From the NCBI GenBank assembly GCA_965208385.1, contig CBDBOO010000099.1, positions 291,167 to 355,166 of the forward strand: a DNA stretch of 64,000 nucleotides, read 5' to 3'. The DNA comes from Endozoicomonas sp965208385. Its GTDB lineage: Bacteria; Pseudomonadota; Gammaproteobacteria; Pseudomonadales; Endozoicomonadaceae. The translations under genes were made by a program, and so were the position numbers. Below the pieces are notes generated by a model that was not told where the DNA came from, did no database searches, and saw only the letters and a program-made list of their open reading frames with translations. Shown piece by piece: positions 50,009-58,880 of the stretch (position 1 is its first letter; each line of letters begins with the position of its first letter).

Positions 50009-50974
50009 ACCTTTAAAGCGGTTTGCAGCAAGAATAAAAAACTGAAAGGAGCCAAAGGAGGTTTTGCAGAGGTCGGATTTTAAAGCCGCAAAGGGAGCAA
50101 GCATTCTTTCTCAATTGACCGGCTACCAAAGGGGCTAAACCCCTGCGTCAATGCGCTGGGTAAAATTCATCTGACTGAAAATGTACCCGACGAAGCCATT
50201 GGCAAATCATGCGTTATCACCTGTGACAAGGGTCGTTGGTTTATTCAGGTGCAACAACACATCGAACTCAATACCGAAATCCAAGGTGGAGTAAATTGTG
50301 TTGGTATTGATCCCGGAGTGAGAACCTTCGCCACCTGTTTTAGCGATAAGGATGCTTTAATTGCTGGCGATAACCTTGCCAAAGAAAAGCTGTTCCCATT
50401 AATGAAGAAAGTGGACAAGCTGATTGGTCAAAAACAAAAAGTTCTCAATGTGCAAAAGGGCGTGAAGTTCGTTGATATGCCTCAGTGGGCGCGAGATTGC
50501 ATTGTTCACTTTGACCGTAAAATCAATCGCCTGAAGTGTAAGAAGGATGACATCATTCTGGACTTGCATAACCGCTTGGCGTTCGAGCTTGTGTCTAGCT
50601 ATGACGTGATCTTTTTACCCACCTTTGAAACCAGAGGGATGGTCACACGGAAAGACAAAAAGGTTCGTATTATTCGCCGAAACACTTGTCGCCAGATGCT
50701 AGACCTTAACCACTACGGGTTTAAGATGCGTCTTAAGTGGTATGCCAAAAAGTACGGTAAACACGTTGTCGATTGCAATGAGGCATACACCTCAAAAACC
50801 CGTACGTGGGATGGCACCATTAACGACCGGCTTGGCTCGTCAAAGGTTATAAAGGGTGATGGATTCACCGTTGATCGTGATATTAATGGCTCCCGTAACG
50901 TATTTATTAAAAGTTTAACAAGGCAGCTTGAGCCTTAATCATAACAACGAATGTTGCGTTCGTTGCGGTTTTAA

Positions 50975-52021
50975 TCAAGAGGTTGCCTGAGCAACCTCTT
51001 CTACCAGCTCAACAGCCTTCAGCAAAACTGAAGTTCCCGCACCACCTTTATGAGCGTTTTCACTGATATGACGACGAAAACGTCTTGCGCCTGGAATTCC
51101 CTGATACAAGCCTAGCATGTGTCGTGTAATATGACTCAGATAAGTACCCTTTGCGAGCTGTGTCTCAATGTACGGCAGCATTCCTTCAACAATCTCTCTG
51201 CGCTGAATTATTGGCTTTGCTGAGTCGTAAAGTCTGTGATCAACTTCAGCCAGTAAATATGGGTTTTGATAAGCCTCTCGCCCCAGCATCACGCCATCCA
51301 GATTTTCAAGGTGCGCCCCAATTTCTTCAAACGCTTTTATGCCACCATTAATACTGATTTCAAGATGCGGAAAATCCTTCTTCAACTGATAAACAAACTC
51401 GGGCTTTAAAGGAGGCACATCACGATTCTGCTTTGGGGACAAGCCTTCCAGGATAGCAATGCGGGCATGCACTATAAATGCATCACAACCCGCTTCTGCC
51501 ACCATCCCTACAAAATCCACAAGTTCTTCATAACTTTCCCTGCCATCAATGCCAATTCGATGTTTGACGGTTACCGGAATATCAACCTTATCTTTCATGG
51601 CAACCACAGCCCGGGCTACCGTATCGGGTTCAGCCATAAGACAGGCTCCGATACGACCATTCTGGACGCGGTCACTGGGGCACCCGACATTTAAGTTAAC
51701 TTCCTGATAGCCACTTTTCTCTGCAAGCCCTGCACAAAATGCCAATGCTTCTGCATCATGCCCCCCCAGTTGTAGTGCCAGGGGATATTCCGCCACATCG
51801 TGTTGTAAAAAACGATTCGCATCACCATGAATCAGAGCCCCGGTTGTCACCATCTCGGTGTACAGCAACGCATGTTCAGATAACAACCGATGAAAATATC
51901 GACAATGTCTGTCCGTCCAGTCCATCATCGGAGCGACAGAAAATGTTCTATCCAGTGTTTTGTGGGCATTCATAGTGGTATCAGTGACTTCACTGGAATT
52001 CATAAGCTTCACATTCCGCAT
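50975..52021 (-). CDS. dusA: tRNA-dihydrouridine(20/20a) synthase
   Basis: An FMN-dependent reductase that makes dihydrouridine in the tRNA D loop. The 348-residue product has SVAPMMDWTDRHCRYFHR, NLNVGCPSDRVQNGRIGACLM (catalytic Cys region), TVKHRIGIDG, the INGGIKAFEEI phosphate-binding part and ITRHMLGLYQGIPGARRFRRHIS, all typical of DusA. ATG at 52021 or a later Met may be the start. Its 5' end faces an integrase gene; dusA is a known insertion site for prophages and islands in Proteobacteria. Confidence 0.95.
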   Translation of the reverse strand: MRNVKLMNSSEVTDTTMNAHKTLDRTFSVAPMMDWTDRHCRYFHRLLSEHALLYTEMVTTGALIHGDANRFLQHDVAEYPLALQLGGHDAEALAFCAGLAEKSGYQEVNLNVGCPSDRVQNGRIGACLMAEPDTVARAVVAMKDKVDIPVTVKHRIGIDGRESYEELVDFVGMVAEAGCDAFIVHARIAILEGLSPKQNRDVPPLKPEFVYQLKKDFPHLEISINGGIKAFEEIGAHLENLDGVMLGREAYQNPYLLAEVDHRLYDSAKPIIQRREIVEGMLPYIETQLAKGTYLSHITRHMLGLYQGIPGARRFRRHISENAHKGGAGTSVLLKAVELVEEVAQATS

Positions 52022-52056
52022 CAAGATGACCTATTTTAGATCATTTTTCAATATTA

Positions 52057-52095
52057 GGTGCCCCAAAAGGTGCCCCAAACTACACTTGGGGCACC
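52057..52095. repeat. GGTGCCCC repeats and palindrome between dusA and the integrase
   Basis: GGTGCCCCAA occurs twice in tandem (52057 and 52069) and is followed by its complement TTGGGGCACC (52086-52095), forming a strong hairpin. It lies where an attachment site or integrase operator would be expected. Which of these it is cannot be decided here. Confidence 0.65.
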
Positions 52096-52219
52096 GCAAA
52101 AAATCGGGAGTTGAAATTCATGGCCTCTTATACCATTGAGACTAGAAAAAGGGCAGACGGAACAGTACGTTATCGCTGTACTGTTCGCCTCGGAGGTGGG
52201 AAAAATGTCCTCCACAGAG

Positions 52220-53612
52220 GGGTGTGTGGCTTGAATAATGTCAGGCATGCAGGTTGTGAGCCACTGGAAACCCGTAGCGATCCATCTTCGACCAGAAAGC
52301 ATCCCAATAACCCGTTGACTTCGCCAGAGCTCGTAATGTTAATAGCATTGACGCCCCTTGTTCCTTCCATCGCATGCCTGACTTACACATGCGCTGCTTA
52401 ACCAGCGTTTTGCAAGCAGCTTCTGTTACACCAGAACCAATTGGTAACTTGTTTTCCAACGCTTCTGGATAAATCATTTGGTGCCAGTGATTTTTGAAAT
52501 AAGTTCTGGCTTTATCCAGTTTTTCTTTAGAAACAAGACGTTTATTCCCGGGAGCTGCTTTCTTTAATTCCAACCATAAACGTTTTGCCTTACCAGGGGT
52601 GTTTTTTAATTCGTGCAGTGTTGATCTTAACCAGGCTTTGCGTTCATTCTGCATTTTTTTACCCGGATATATAGCTTCTGCCGCTTCTGCCACATATTCG
52701 CTAACGTGATAAAAATCCAGAATTTGAATCGATGTAACAGGCTCAAGAAACGTCCAATTATCTGGCGCCCCATCAGCAACTCCAACGTAAGTGGCATCAG
52801 GAAAACGAGACTTCATTTTCTCAATGTCAGAAGAGAACCGCCTTATAAAAGTTTCTTTTCCGTATTCGGGGGCAGCGGCAGCGTACACCGTGTGCATTCG
52901 ATTTCCTTCTTCATCATAAAGCGCAATAGTTCCGCACATTGCAATTCTGTAGCCCTCTTTATAAAGCAAGTTTGCACCATCCAGCCCCAAGCTAACTGTG
53001 GCTACTGGCTCGGGTAAATCCGGTAATTCATAAGTCCAGGATTCTTCTTTGGCCTGAGCAATACTGGCAACAACTTCTGCCAGGTCTTTAGCGGTTCTTC
53101 GATGGATTTTACGTCCGTGGTTTCTTAGAAAATCTTGCTCTACTTCAGTGGAAGGCATGTGGGCAAACTTCCAACTGACCATGCAGGCATGTCGCGGGGT
53201 TGAATTAACAACAATTCGTGCAGATTGATCAAGGGGACAATAAATAGCACCGCCTTCACGACTTTGATAGATAAAACGATTGACCCTAACCGCTCCCCAT
53301 GGAGTTTCATAAACCTTCAATTCTTTTTTACTTTTACTGGTCAACCGAACATTGCCAAGCGTAATGGGAGAACCGTCAGTATCAAGCCACTCAAGTTGCT
53401 TTTTTGTTCCCAGTTGTCCCGCTTCATTTAAGGCATCTTGCAAATGATTTTCGAAATCCACCATTGAGCGATTGTGCGGGATTTTGATAACGATTTCTGT
53501 GATTTCATCGTTGGATGAAAGGACTGAGCTGTACATATTTCTCAACGCCAAAAAGCCTATACGACCATACTAGTGTAGTCGTTTTTCTTGACATTGTTTA
53601 AATCACACACCC
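52220..53612 (-). mobile_element. ISKra4-family insertion sequence, complete
   Basis: A 1393-bp element with inverted ends beginning GGGTGTGTG, flanked by a perfect 8-bp duplication CCACAGAG (52212-52219 and 53613-53620). It shares the GGGTGT start with the decayed ISKra4-type copy at 37628 but is a different element. Confidence 0.92.
52241..53551 (-). CDS. ISKra4-family transposase
   Basis: 436 residues, intact. Catalytic-region motifs are VSLGLDGANLLY, YVGVADGAPDNWTFL and the C-terminal LPIGSGVTEAACKTLVKQRM, as in ISKra4-group proteins. An ILDFYHVSEYVAEAAEAIYPGK segment lies between the second and third acidic residues. The intact frame and perfect target duplication suggest recent activity. 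Confidence 0.92.
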   Translation of the reverse strand: MALRNMYSSVLSSNDEITEIVIKIPHNRSMVDFENHLQDALNEAGQLGTKKQLEWLDTDGSPITLGNVRLTSKSKKELKVYETPWGAVRVNRFIYQSREGGAIYCPLDQSARIVVNSTPRHACMVSWKFAHMPSTEVEQDFLRNHGRKIHRRTAKDLAEVVASIAQAKEESWTYELPDLPEPVATVSLGLDGANLLYKEGYRIAMCGTIALYDEEGNRMHTVYAAAAPEYGKETFIRRFSSDIEKMKSRFPDATYVGVADGAPDNWTFLEPVTSIQILDFYHVSEYVAEAAEAIYPGKKMQNERKAWLRSTLHELKNTPGKAKRLWLELKKAAPGNKRLVSKEKLDKARTYFKNHWHQMIYPEALENKLPIGSGVTEAACKTLVKQRMCKSGMRWKEQGASMLLTLRALAKSTGYWDAFWSKMDRYGFPVAHNLHA

Positions 53613-54600
53613 CCACAGAGAGTCACGCTCTTTCATGAAAAAGAAACTGGCTGCGCAATGGGGGAAAAAAATAGCCTCTGAGCTTGAAGAAAAAGGTGCC
53701 CCCGAAAATGCTCATCAAAAAGGGCCATTCCCAAAAATTGGCGATCTCATTAGGCTCTACGAAAATGATGAGTCTCTAGGAGGTAAATCAGGACGAACCA
53801 AATGCTACGTCTTGAGAATGCTTGCTGATTCAGACATCGCCAAGATCACAGCCAACAAACTAATGGAAAAACACTTAGTACAGCACTGCAAAGATCGTAG
53901 AGATGCAGCCGCTAGCCCCGCTACGATAAATCATGATATAGCTTATTTAAGATCTGTTTTAAAAATGGCTGAACCTGTCTTTGGCATTCCTGTAGATGAT
54001 AAAGTCATCATTAAAGCCTTACCGACCCTTCAACGACTTAACCTTATTGGAAAAAGCCAACGAAGAAGCCGACGTCCAACTCATACAGAAATACATTTAT
54101 TACTCAAAGGATTGAGAAAAAGAGAATTACACAGAAGCAATAAAATTCCATTTTGTGACATCCTGAATTTCTCGATATACACCTGTATGAGAATCGGAGA
54201 GGTTTGTCGTATACGCTGGGAGGACTTACATCTCCAAAACCGGACCATTTTAGTTCGGGATAGGAAAGATCCCAGAAAAAAAGTAGGCAACCATATGCAA
54301 GTTCCTCTATTCGGTGATGCATGGGAAATCATTCAAAATCAACCCAAAATGGATGCTAAAATATTTCCATATAATGAAAGGAGTGTGACTGCAGGATTTC
54401 AGCGAGTAAGAAATAAAATTGGAATTGAAGATTTACGCTATCACGACTTACGCCGCGAAGGCGCATCCAGATTGTTCGAAATGGGGTTCACTGTTGAAGA
54501 GGTTGCACAAGTGACCGGCCACAGAGACCTTAATATACTTTGGAAAGTCTATACAGAACTGAACCCTGCAGACCTCCACAAAAAATACAATTCTTGCTAA

Positions 54601-54747
54601 TAAAGATGAACTTTTTGTCATAATTCTATATGGATTCGGGGGAGTTACTTCACTTCAAAAGAAGATGGAGCAGCAAAAAAATAGCCGCTTTACCTCCACG
54701 ATTGATGTTGTGCAGATACTCCCGACTCGCAGCCAACCACCCTCTGA
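54601..54747. other. Spacer after the integrase
   Basis: About 150 bp of mixed sequence with no gene; probably scar DNA at the truncated 5' edge of the Fic remnant. Confidence 0.4.
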
Positions 54748-55074
54748 CCAGACCCCCTTACCTTTCTGGATGTACCTAAACAGGCTTACAGTCGTGCGAC
54801 TTTTAACGTTTATGAAATGACCCGGGTTGAGCTATTAAGGGATCTCTACGTCTGGGCTTATGAACGCTCTACCCAGGAATATCTCGCCATTAAGCAACAA
54901 CTGGCAGAGCCTGATCCACTGCGGCTGCAGCACCGGAATTTGATTAAAAAAACAATCAAACAAGTCGTGCTCTGCCCTGAACAAGATCCAATCAAGGTGA
55001 TAGAAAAACACTTACCAAACGCTCTTTCAACAGCCAGCCACAGCGACTTGTCTTCATTATCAGGCTCTCAATAA
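54748..55074 (+). pseudogene. C-terminal remnant of a Fic-family protein
   Basis: The open frame reads PLTFLDVPKQAY then NVYEMTRVELLRDLYVWAYERSTQEY and continues to a stop at 55074, about 108 residues. This pattern is what I know from the C-terminal part of Fic/Doc-fold AMPylating proteins. The catalytic HxFx(D/E)GNGR region would lie upstream and is absent, and a stop codon precedes the fragment. A short product from ATG 54817 is possible but should be inactive. Confidence 0.6.
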
Positions 55075-55282
55075 TGAGAATCCTTATAAGGAGAGGCGAC
55101 ATCTATGCTGACACAGGGGGGAACGCCAGCAAGCAATGAACAAGGATATTGAGCTTTTTGCCTTTTCAGAACTTGAGTATTTTTGCCCAAGAGATTTTCT
55201 CTGAAACCAGACAATTTCACTAAATCATTCTCGAAGCTGGTTCAAACTCATCGAACAACGATAAACGACACAGAATTAAAAC
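55075..55282. other. Spacer leading into the cassette array
   Basis: About 208 bp with no supported gene. On the minus strand this would be the cassette following attC-1 (first box TTAGCT), truncated by island scar sequence. Confidence 0.4.
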
Positions 55283-55331
55283 AGCTAACGCCCAAATCAG
55301 GTGCGCCGTAGGCGTCACCTGGATTTTTTTG
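55283..55331. other. attC-1, left part (split by intron copy 1)
   Basis: Starts with AGCTAAC (RYYYAAC-like), then CAAATCAGGTGCGCC and its imperfect complement forming a hairpin, then a T7G tract where the intron begins. The matching box continues after the intron as TTATGT at 56093, restoring GTTATGT. Confidence 0.75.
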
Positions 55332-56092
55332 GTACGCCCGGCATGGGCATGAACTTATGGGGTGCAAGTCCCCTGTGGGTAAACCAGCATCTGACTGGCG
55401 GTAAAGACGCCTGCTGATGATAACCACTAGCTTAAGGCAAGTGCAATCTCGTGAGAGATTGTGCGGAGGCAGTCTGACTGCAAAAGTGCGAGCCGACGGA
55501 CAGAAATCGCATACAAGGCCGACTTCTCGTGGGCGAGTGAGCCAAAGATCACAAAGCCCTCTGGTTTGAGAGATACGGTAAATGCGGCGGTTGTGCACTG
55601 ACAGTTCATGTTCTTATCCGGGGAGATCTGCTCAACATGCGATCGGTCAATCCCAGTTCTCAGCCACTGGTTACAACAGGCTCGGCGAGCAGTGATTCAT
55701 CACCCTGTTCGAGCAAACCCGATGACAACCGATAGCGCCTGCAGGAGCAATTTTGCATGGTGATTGGACAGAAGTCAGCAGAGGCCATAGTAGTTGTTCG
55801 ACAGGAGTCGTCAACGAAGGGCTGAACATAGAAAGCAGAGAGGAGTCATTTGCCCTCAATAGCGAATGTGCCGACCGGCTCTTACTCGATATTGGCGACA
55901 GTTTATGAAACCAGCTCTGGTTAACATTGAGTGTGCATGGAACCAAACCTTGGACTCAAGAATGAGGATAAAGGTGACAGTTACAGGCTACTGAACTCAA
56001 TGAAGGTTAAAACTTTCTGTGAACCGCCCGGTGCGGACCCGCAAGCCGTGGTGGTGTGGGGAGGGCTGGAGAAAAACCAGCCCTTACCCGAT
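55332..56092 (+). ncRNA. Group II intron-like RNA, ORF-less, copy 1 (761 bp)
   Basis: Begins GTACGCCCGGCATGGGC and has GGGGTGCAAGTCCCC shortly after, as in bacterial group II domain I. It ends with a domain V-like hairpin (GAACCGCCCGGTGCGG..CCGCAAGCC..GGTGGT), a domain VI-like stem GGGCTGG/CCAGCCC with unpaired A on the 3' side, and a terminal GAT. It contains no reverse-transcriptase gene; frames inside it are short and unlike any protein. It sits at the hairpin-plus-TTTG target of group IIC-attC introns and is antisense to the cassette gene at 56100. It differs from copy 2 by one A in an A run near the 3' end. Confidence 0.78.
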
Positions 56093-56099
56093 TTATGTT

Positions 56100-56597
56100 T
56101 CAATTGTTCAGGTGATTGATCTTATGTACTGAAGAGTACCCCATATACTTTTCATTATTCTTATATTCGATAACTTTTGCATGGCCACCAAGACTATATG
56201 ATGGTGACGCAAACATGAAATATCCAATATTTTTAGAATGCGTAGTATTTCTGATTTTTGAATAGTTACATTCTTTAGAAGTTAATTTAAATCTAGCAAC
56301 AGTGTATTGCGTATTACCGTTAGTGGTTTTATTTTGATTATTCGGGAATGTTACTCCCTTATGCTTAAAGTCAATTTCATAACCTGAAGAACAACCGTAA
56401 TTCTCAAGATCATGACGCCAATGGATATCATTTGTTCTTGCCCAATATATCTTGTCAGGGGTAATCATGATATTTCCCCATATAGCTTGAAAACTACGTG
56501 TGTCACTTCCCCAAACGCCATAGAAAATAGAATCATTAGCAAGTGAATGACTACTTAACGAAAGTAATACTAAAGAAGCTAATATTTTTTTTATCAT
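56100..56597 (-). CDS. Cassette gene: exported hypothetical protein
   Basis: 165 residues. A clear signal peptide (MIKKILASLVLLSLSSHSLA, cleavage before ND) and a mature part rich in aromatic and polar residues with two or three cysteines; no domain recognised. The ribosome site CAGGAG lies about ten bases upstream, within the first bases of the cassette on that strand. The stop codon is 8 bp from the intron end, so this gene is transcribed away from attC-2 toward attC-1. Cassette genes of unknown function are usual in chromosomal integrons. Confidence 0.8.
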   Translation of the reverse strand: MIKKILASLVLLSLSSHSLANDSIFYGVWGSDTRSFQAIWGNIMITPDKIYWARTNDIHWRHDLENYGCSSGYEIDFKHKGVTFPNNQNKTTNGNTQYTVARFKLTSKECNYSKIRNTTHSKNIGYFMFASPSYSLGGHAKVIEYKNNEKYMGYSSVHKINHLNN

Positions 56598-56616
56598 TTT
56601 GATGATTACTCCTGAA

Positions 56617-56665
56617 ACATAACGCCAAAATCAGGTGCGCCGTAGGCGTCACCTGGATTTTTTTG
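56617..56665. other. attC-2, left part (split by intron copy 2)
   Basis: ACATAAC box, then the same hairpin as attC-1 (39 identical bases up to the intron). The other box follows the intron as TTATGC at 57428. The box ACATAAC is the exact complement of GTTATGT at the start of its own cassette (56093). Confidence 0.8.
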
Positions 56666-57427
56666 GTACGCCCGGCATGGGCATGAACTTATGGGGTGCA
56701 AGTCCCCTGTGGGTAAACCAGCATCTGACTGGCGGTAAAGACGCCTGCTGATGATAACCACTAGCTTAAGGCAAGTGCAATCTCGTGAGAGATTGTGCGG
56801 AGGCAGTCTGACTGCAAAAGTGCGAGCCGACGGACAGAAATCGCATACAAGGCCGACTTCTCGTGGGCGAGTGAGCCAAAGATCACAAAGCCCTCTGGTT
56901 TGAGAGATACGGTAAATGCGGCGGTTGTGCACTGACAGTTCATGTTCTTATCCGGGGAGATCTGCTCAACATGCGATCGGTCAATCCCAGTTCTCAGCCA
57001 CTGGTTACAACAGGCTCGGCGAGCAGTGATTCATCACCCTGTTCGAGCAAACCCGATGACAACCGATAGCGCCTGCAGGAGCAATTTTGCATGGTGATTG
57101 GACAGAAGTCAGCAGAGGCCATAGTAGTTGTTCGACAGGAGTCGTCAACGAAGGGCTGAACATAGAAAGCAGAGAGGAGTCATTTGCCCTCAATAGCGAA
57201 TGTGCCGACCGGCTCTTACTCGATATTGGCGACAGTTTATGAAACCAGCTCTGGTTAACATTGAGTGTGCATGGAACCAAACCTTGGACTCAAGAATGAG
57301 GATAAAGGTGACAGTTACAGGCTACTGAACTCAATGAAGGTTAAAAACTTTCTGTGAACCGCCCGGTGCGGACCCGCAAGCCGTGGTGGTGTGGGGAGGG
57401 CTGGAGAAAAACCAGCCCTTACCCGAT
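56666..57427 (+). ncRNA. Group II intron-like RNA, ORF-less, copy 2 (762 bp)
   Basis: Same sequence as copy 1 apart from one extra A. Same 5' end (GTACGCCC), same 3' domain V/VI-like structures and terminal GAT. It is inserted at the same point of a near-identical attC. Confidence 0.78.
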
Positions 57428-57461
57428 TTATGCGTTTTTCTATGATTTTGGTTGATGTTAC

Positions 57462-57920
57462 TTATGTACTGCAATTGCCCGATTTTGCTAATTCAAGCTT
57501 TGATATAGCTTGCTTACCTGTACTTTTATCAACAACTTCTACATTAGCACCGCCAACAAATACTCCCATTTTTATATATTGCTTTATGAAGTAATTTTGA
57601 CCACTTACAGTATTTATAGATAAGTCATTTAGAGAAAATTCAGATTCAGTAGATATTTTGTGTTTTTTATCACCTTTTACTAATTGATAAAAAAACATGT
57701 TTGGAGCAGTTTCACCAACACACTTATCATCAACCCATATATCTTTCTTTAATGCAGTCCCCGGACCACCTGAACGATAAATATACAATCCAGCATTTCC
57801 CTCCGCTGGAATACTAAAAGCTTTTGCTTGAGTTGATGCTTTTTTACTTTCCATTGGAACAGATGCACAACCAGCAAATAAGGTTGATACCAATGTAATC
57901 AATACTGCTTTTTTTATCAT
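57462..57920 (-). CDS. Cassette gene: DUF2846-type lipoprotein
   Basis: 152 residues. A lipoprotein signal peptide with lipobox LFAGC (Cys about residue 18). The mature part shows the pattern GLYIYRSGGPGTA, WVDDKCVGETAPNMFFYQLVKGDKKHKI and a SGQNYFIKQYIKMG strand, which is that of DUF2846 lipoproteins. Function is unknown. The stop lies about 35 bp from intron copy 2 and the start faces attC-3, the same orientation as the other small cassette gene. Confidence 0.85.
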   Translation of the reverse strand: MIKKAVLITLVSTLFAGCASVPMESKKASTQAKAFSIPAEGNAGLYIYRSGGPGTALKKDIWVDDKCVGETAPNMFFYQLVKGDKKHKISTESEFSLNDLSINTVSGQNYFIKQYIKMGVFVGGANVEVVDKSTGKQAISKLELAKSGNCST

Positions 57921-57963
57921 TTTTATTCCGATTTTTTCTGATGTGGTTTAGGTTTATTTTGAC

Positions 57964-58016
57964 GCATAACGCCGCTTTCAGCCGCGCGCCGCAGGCGCGT
58001 CGGCTGGAAAGCTTTG
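57964..58016. other. attC-3, left part (split by intron copy 3)
   Basis: GCATAAC box, exact complement of GTTATGC at the start of its own cassette (57427-57433). A different hairpin from attC-1 and attC-2 follows (CAGCCG..CGGCTG) and then CTTTG where the intron starts. The distal box after the intron is TTGAAC at 58779. Confidence 0.8.
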
Positions 58017-58778
58017 GTACGCCCGGCATGGGCATGAACTTATGGGGTGCAAGTCCCCTGTGGGTAAACCAGCATCTGACTGGCGGTAAAGACGCCTGCT
58101 GATGATAACCACTAGCTTAAGGCAAGTGCAATCTCGTGAGAGATTGTGCGGAGGCAGTCTGACTGCAAAAGTGCGAGCCGACGGACAGAAATCGCATACA
58201 AGGCCGACTTCTCGTGGGCGAGTGAGCCAAAGATCACAAAGCCCTCTGGTTTGAGAGATACGGTAAATGCGGCGGTTGTGCACTGACAGTTCATGTTCTT
58301 ATCCGGGGAGATCTGCTCAACATGCGATCGGTCAATCCCAGTTCTCAGCCACTGGTTACAACAGGCTCGGCGAGCAGTGATTCATCACCCTGTTCGAGCA
58401 AACCCGATGACAACCGATAGCGCCTGCAGGAGCAATTTTGCATGGTGATTGGACAGAAGTCAGCAGAGGCCATAGTAGTTGTTCGACAGGAGTCGTCAAC
58501 GAAGGGCTGAACATAGAAAGCAGAGAGGAGTCATTTGCCCTCAATAGCGAATGTGCCGACCGGCTCTTACTCGATATTGGCGACAGTTTATGAAACCAGC
58601 TCTGGTTAACATTGAGTGTGCATGGAACCAAACCTTGGACTCAAGAATGAGGATAAAGGTGACAGTTACAGGCTACTGAACTCAATGAAGGTTAAAAACT
58701 TTCTGTGAACCGCCCGGTGCGGACCCGCAAGCCGTGGTGGTGTGGGGAGGGCTGGAGAAAAACCAGCCCTTACCCGAT
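58017..58778 (+). ncRNA. Group II intron-like RNA, ORF-less, copy 3 (762 bp)
   Basis: Apparently identical to copy 2 although it lies in an attC with a different stem sequence, so it arrived by intron mobility and not by duplication of the attC. It ends at GAT directly before the recombinase/transposase unit. Confidence 0.78.
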
Positions 58779-58880
58779 TTGAACCAAGCCGCTACGCGAC
58801 GAAAACAAGCGCCGCTGCGAATGTCCAATACTTCCTGATTCCACAACAACCCGTTGTGGCTTATTCCGGAAGTCCATTCA

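Larger units (their letters stand above)
48241..50938 (+). pseudogene. tnpB: IS607 tnpB, split by IS4-type insertion and one nonsense codon
   Basis: The pieces 48241-48511 and 50019-50938 sum to 1191 bp (397 codons) and join in frame when the IS4-type element and one 10-bp duplication are removed. One in-frame TAA remains at 50081-50083. RuvC-like residues are visible in GIDPGVRTFAT, LPTFETRGM and VDRDINGSRN. The usual four-cysteine zinc finger before the last Asp is reduced to one Cys (VDCNEAYTSKTRTW). TnpB proteins are RNA-guided nucleases, but this copy should be inactive. The original start codon is uncertain. Confidence 0.85.
47667..50970 (+). mobile_element. IS607-type element, interrupted by an IS4-type element
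   Basis: Boundaries are approximate. The left end carries GCAACAAACGCAACA and the right end its near-complement (TGTTGCGTTCGTTGC), so the ends form a 15-bp imperfect inverted pair, unusual for this family. The right end also folds as CAACGAA..TTCGTTG, in the place of the guide-RNA hairpin of related elements. It encodes a serine recombinase and a broken TnpB. Confidence 0.75.
52120..54600 (+). pseudogene. dusA-side tyrosine integrase, split by ISKra4-type insertion
   Basis: The N-terminal piece (from ATG 52120, MASYTIETRKRADGTVRYRC) and the C-terminal piece (to 54600) join in frame after removal of 52220-53612 and one 8-bp duplication. The catalytic domain shows Arg in CMRIGEVCRIRW, Lys after a beta turn, the box DLRREGASRLFEMGF (His replaced by Asp-Leu-Arg context HDLRREG), TGHRDLNILWKVY with the final Tyr. 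The order is typical of phage/island integrases that use the 5' end of dusA. A C-terminal fragment could still be translated from ATG 53635. Confidence 0.85.

Noticed and set aside
52111..52401. 96-codon frame at the start of the dusA island as a complete small gene
   Set aside because: Only the first about 35 codons belong to the integrase; the rest reads into the ISKra4-type element.
55427..58631. Identical 60-, 91- and 101-116-codon frames repeated three times on the minus strand
   Set aside because: They lie inside the intron-like sequence, antisense to it, and repeat only because the intron does; no protein family features.
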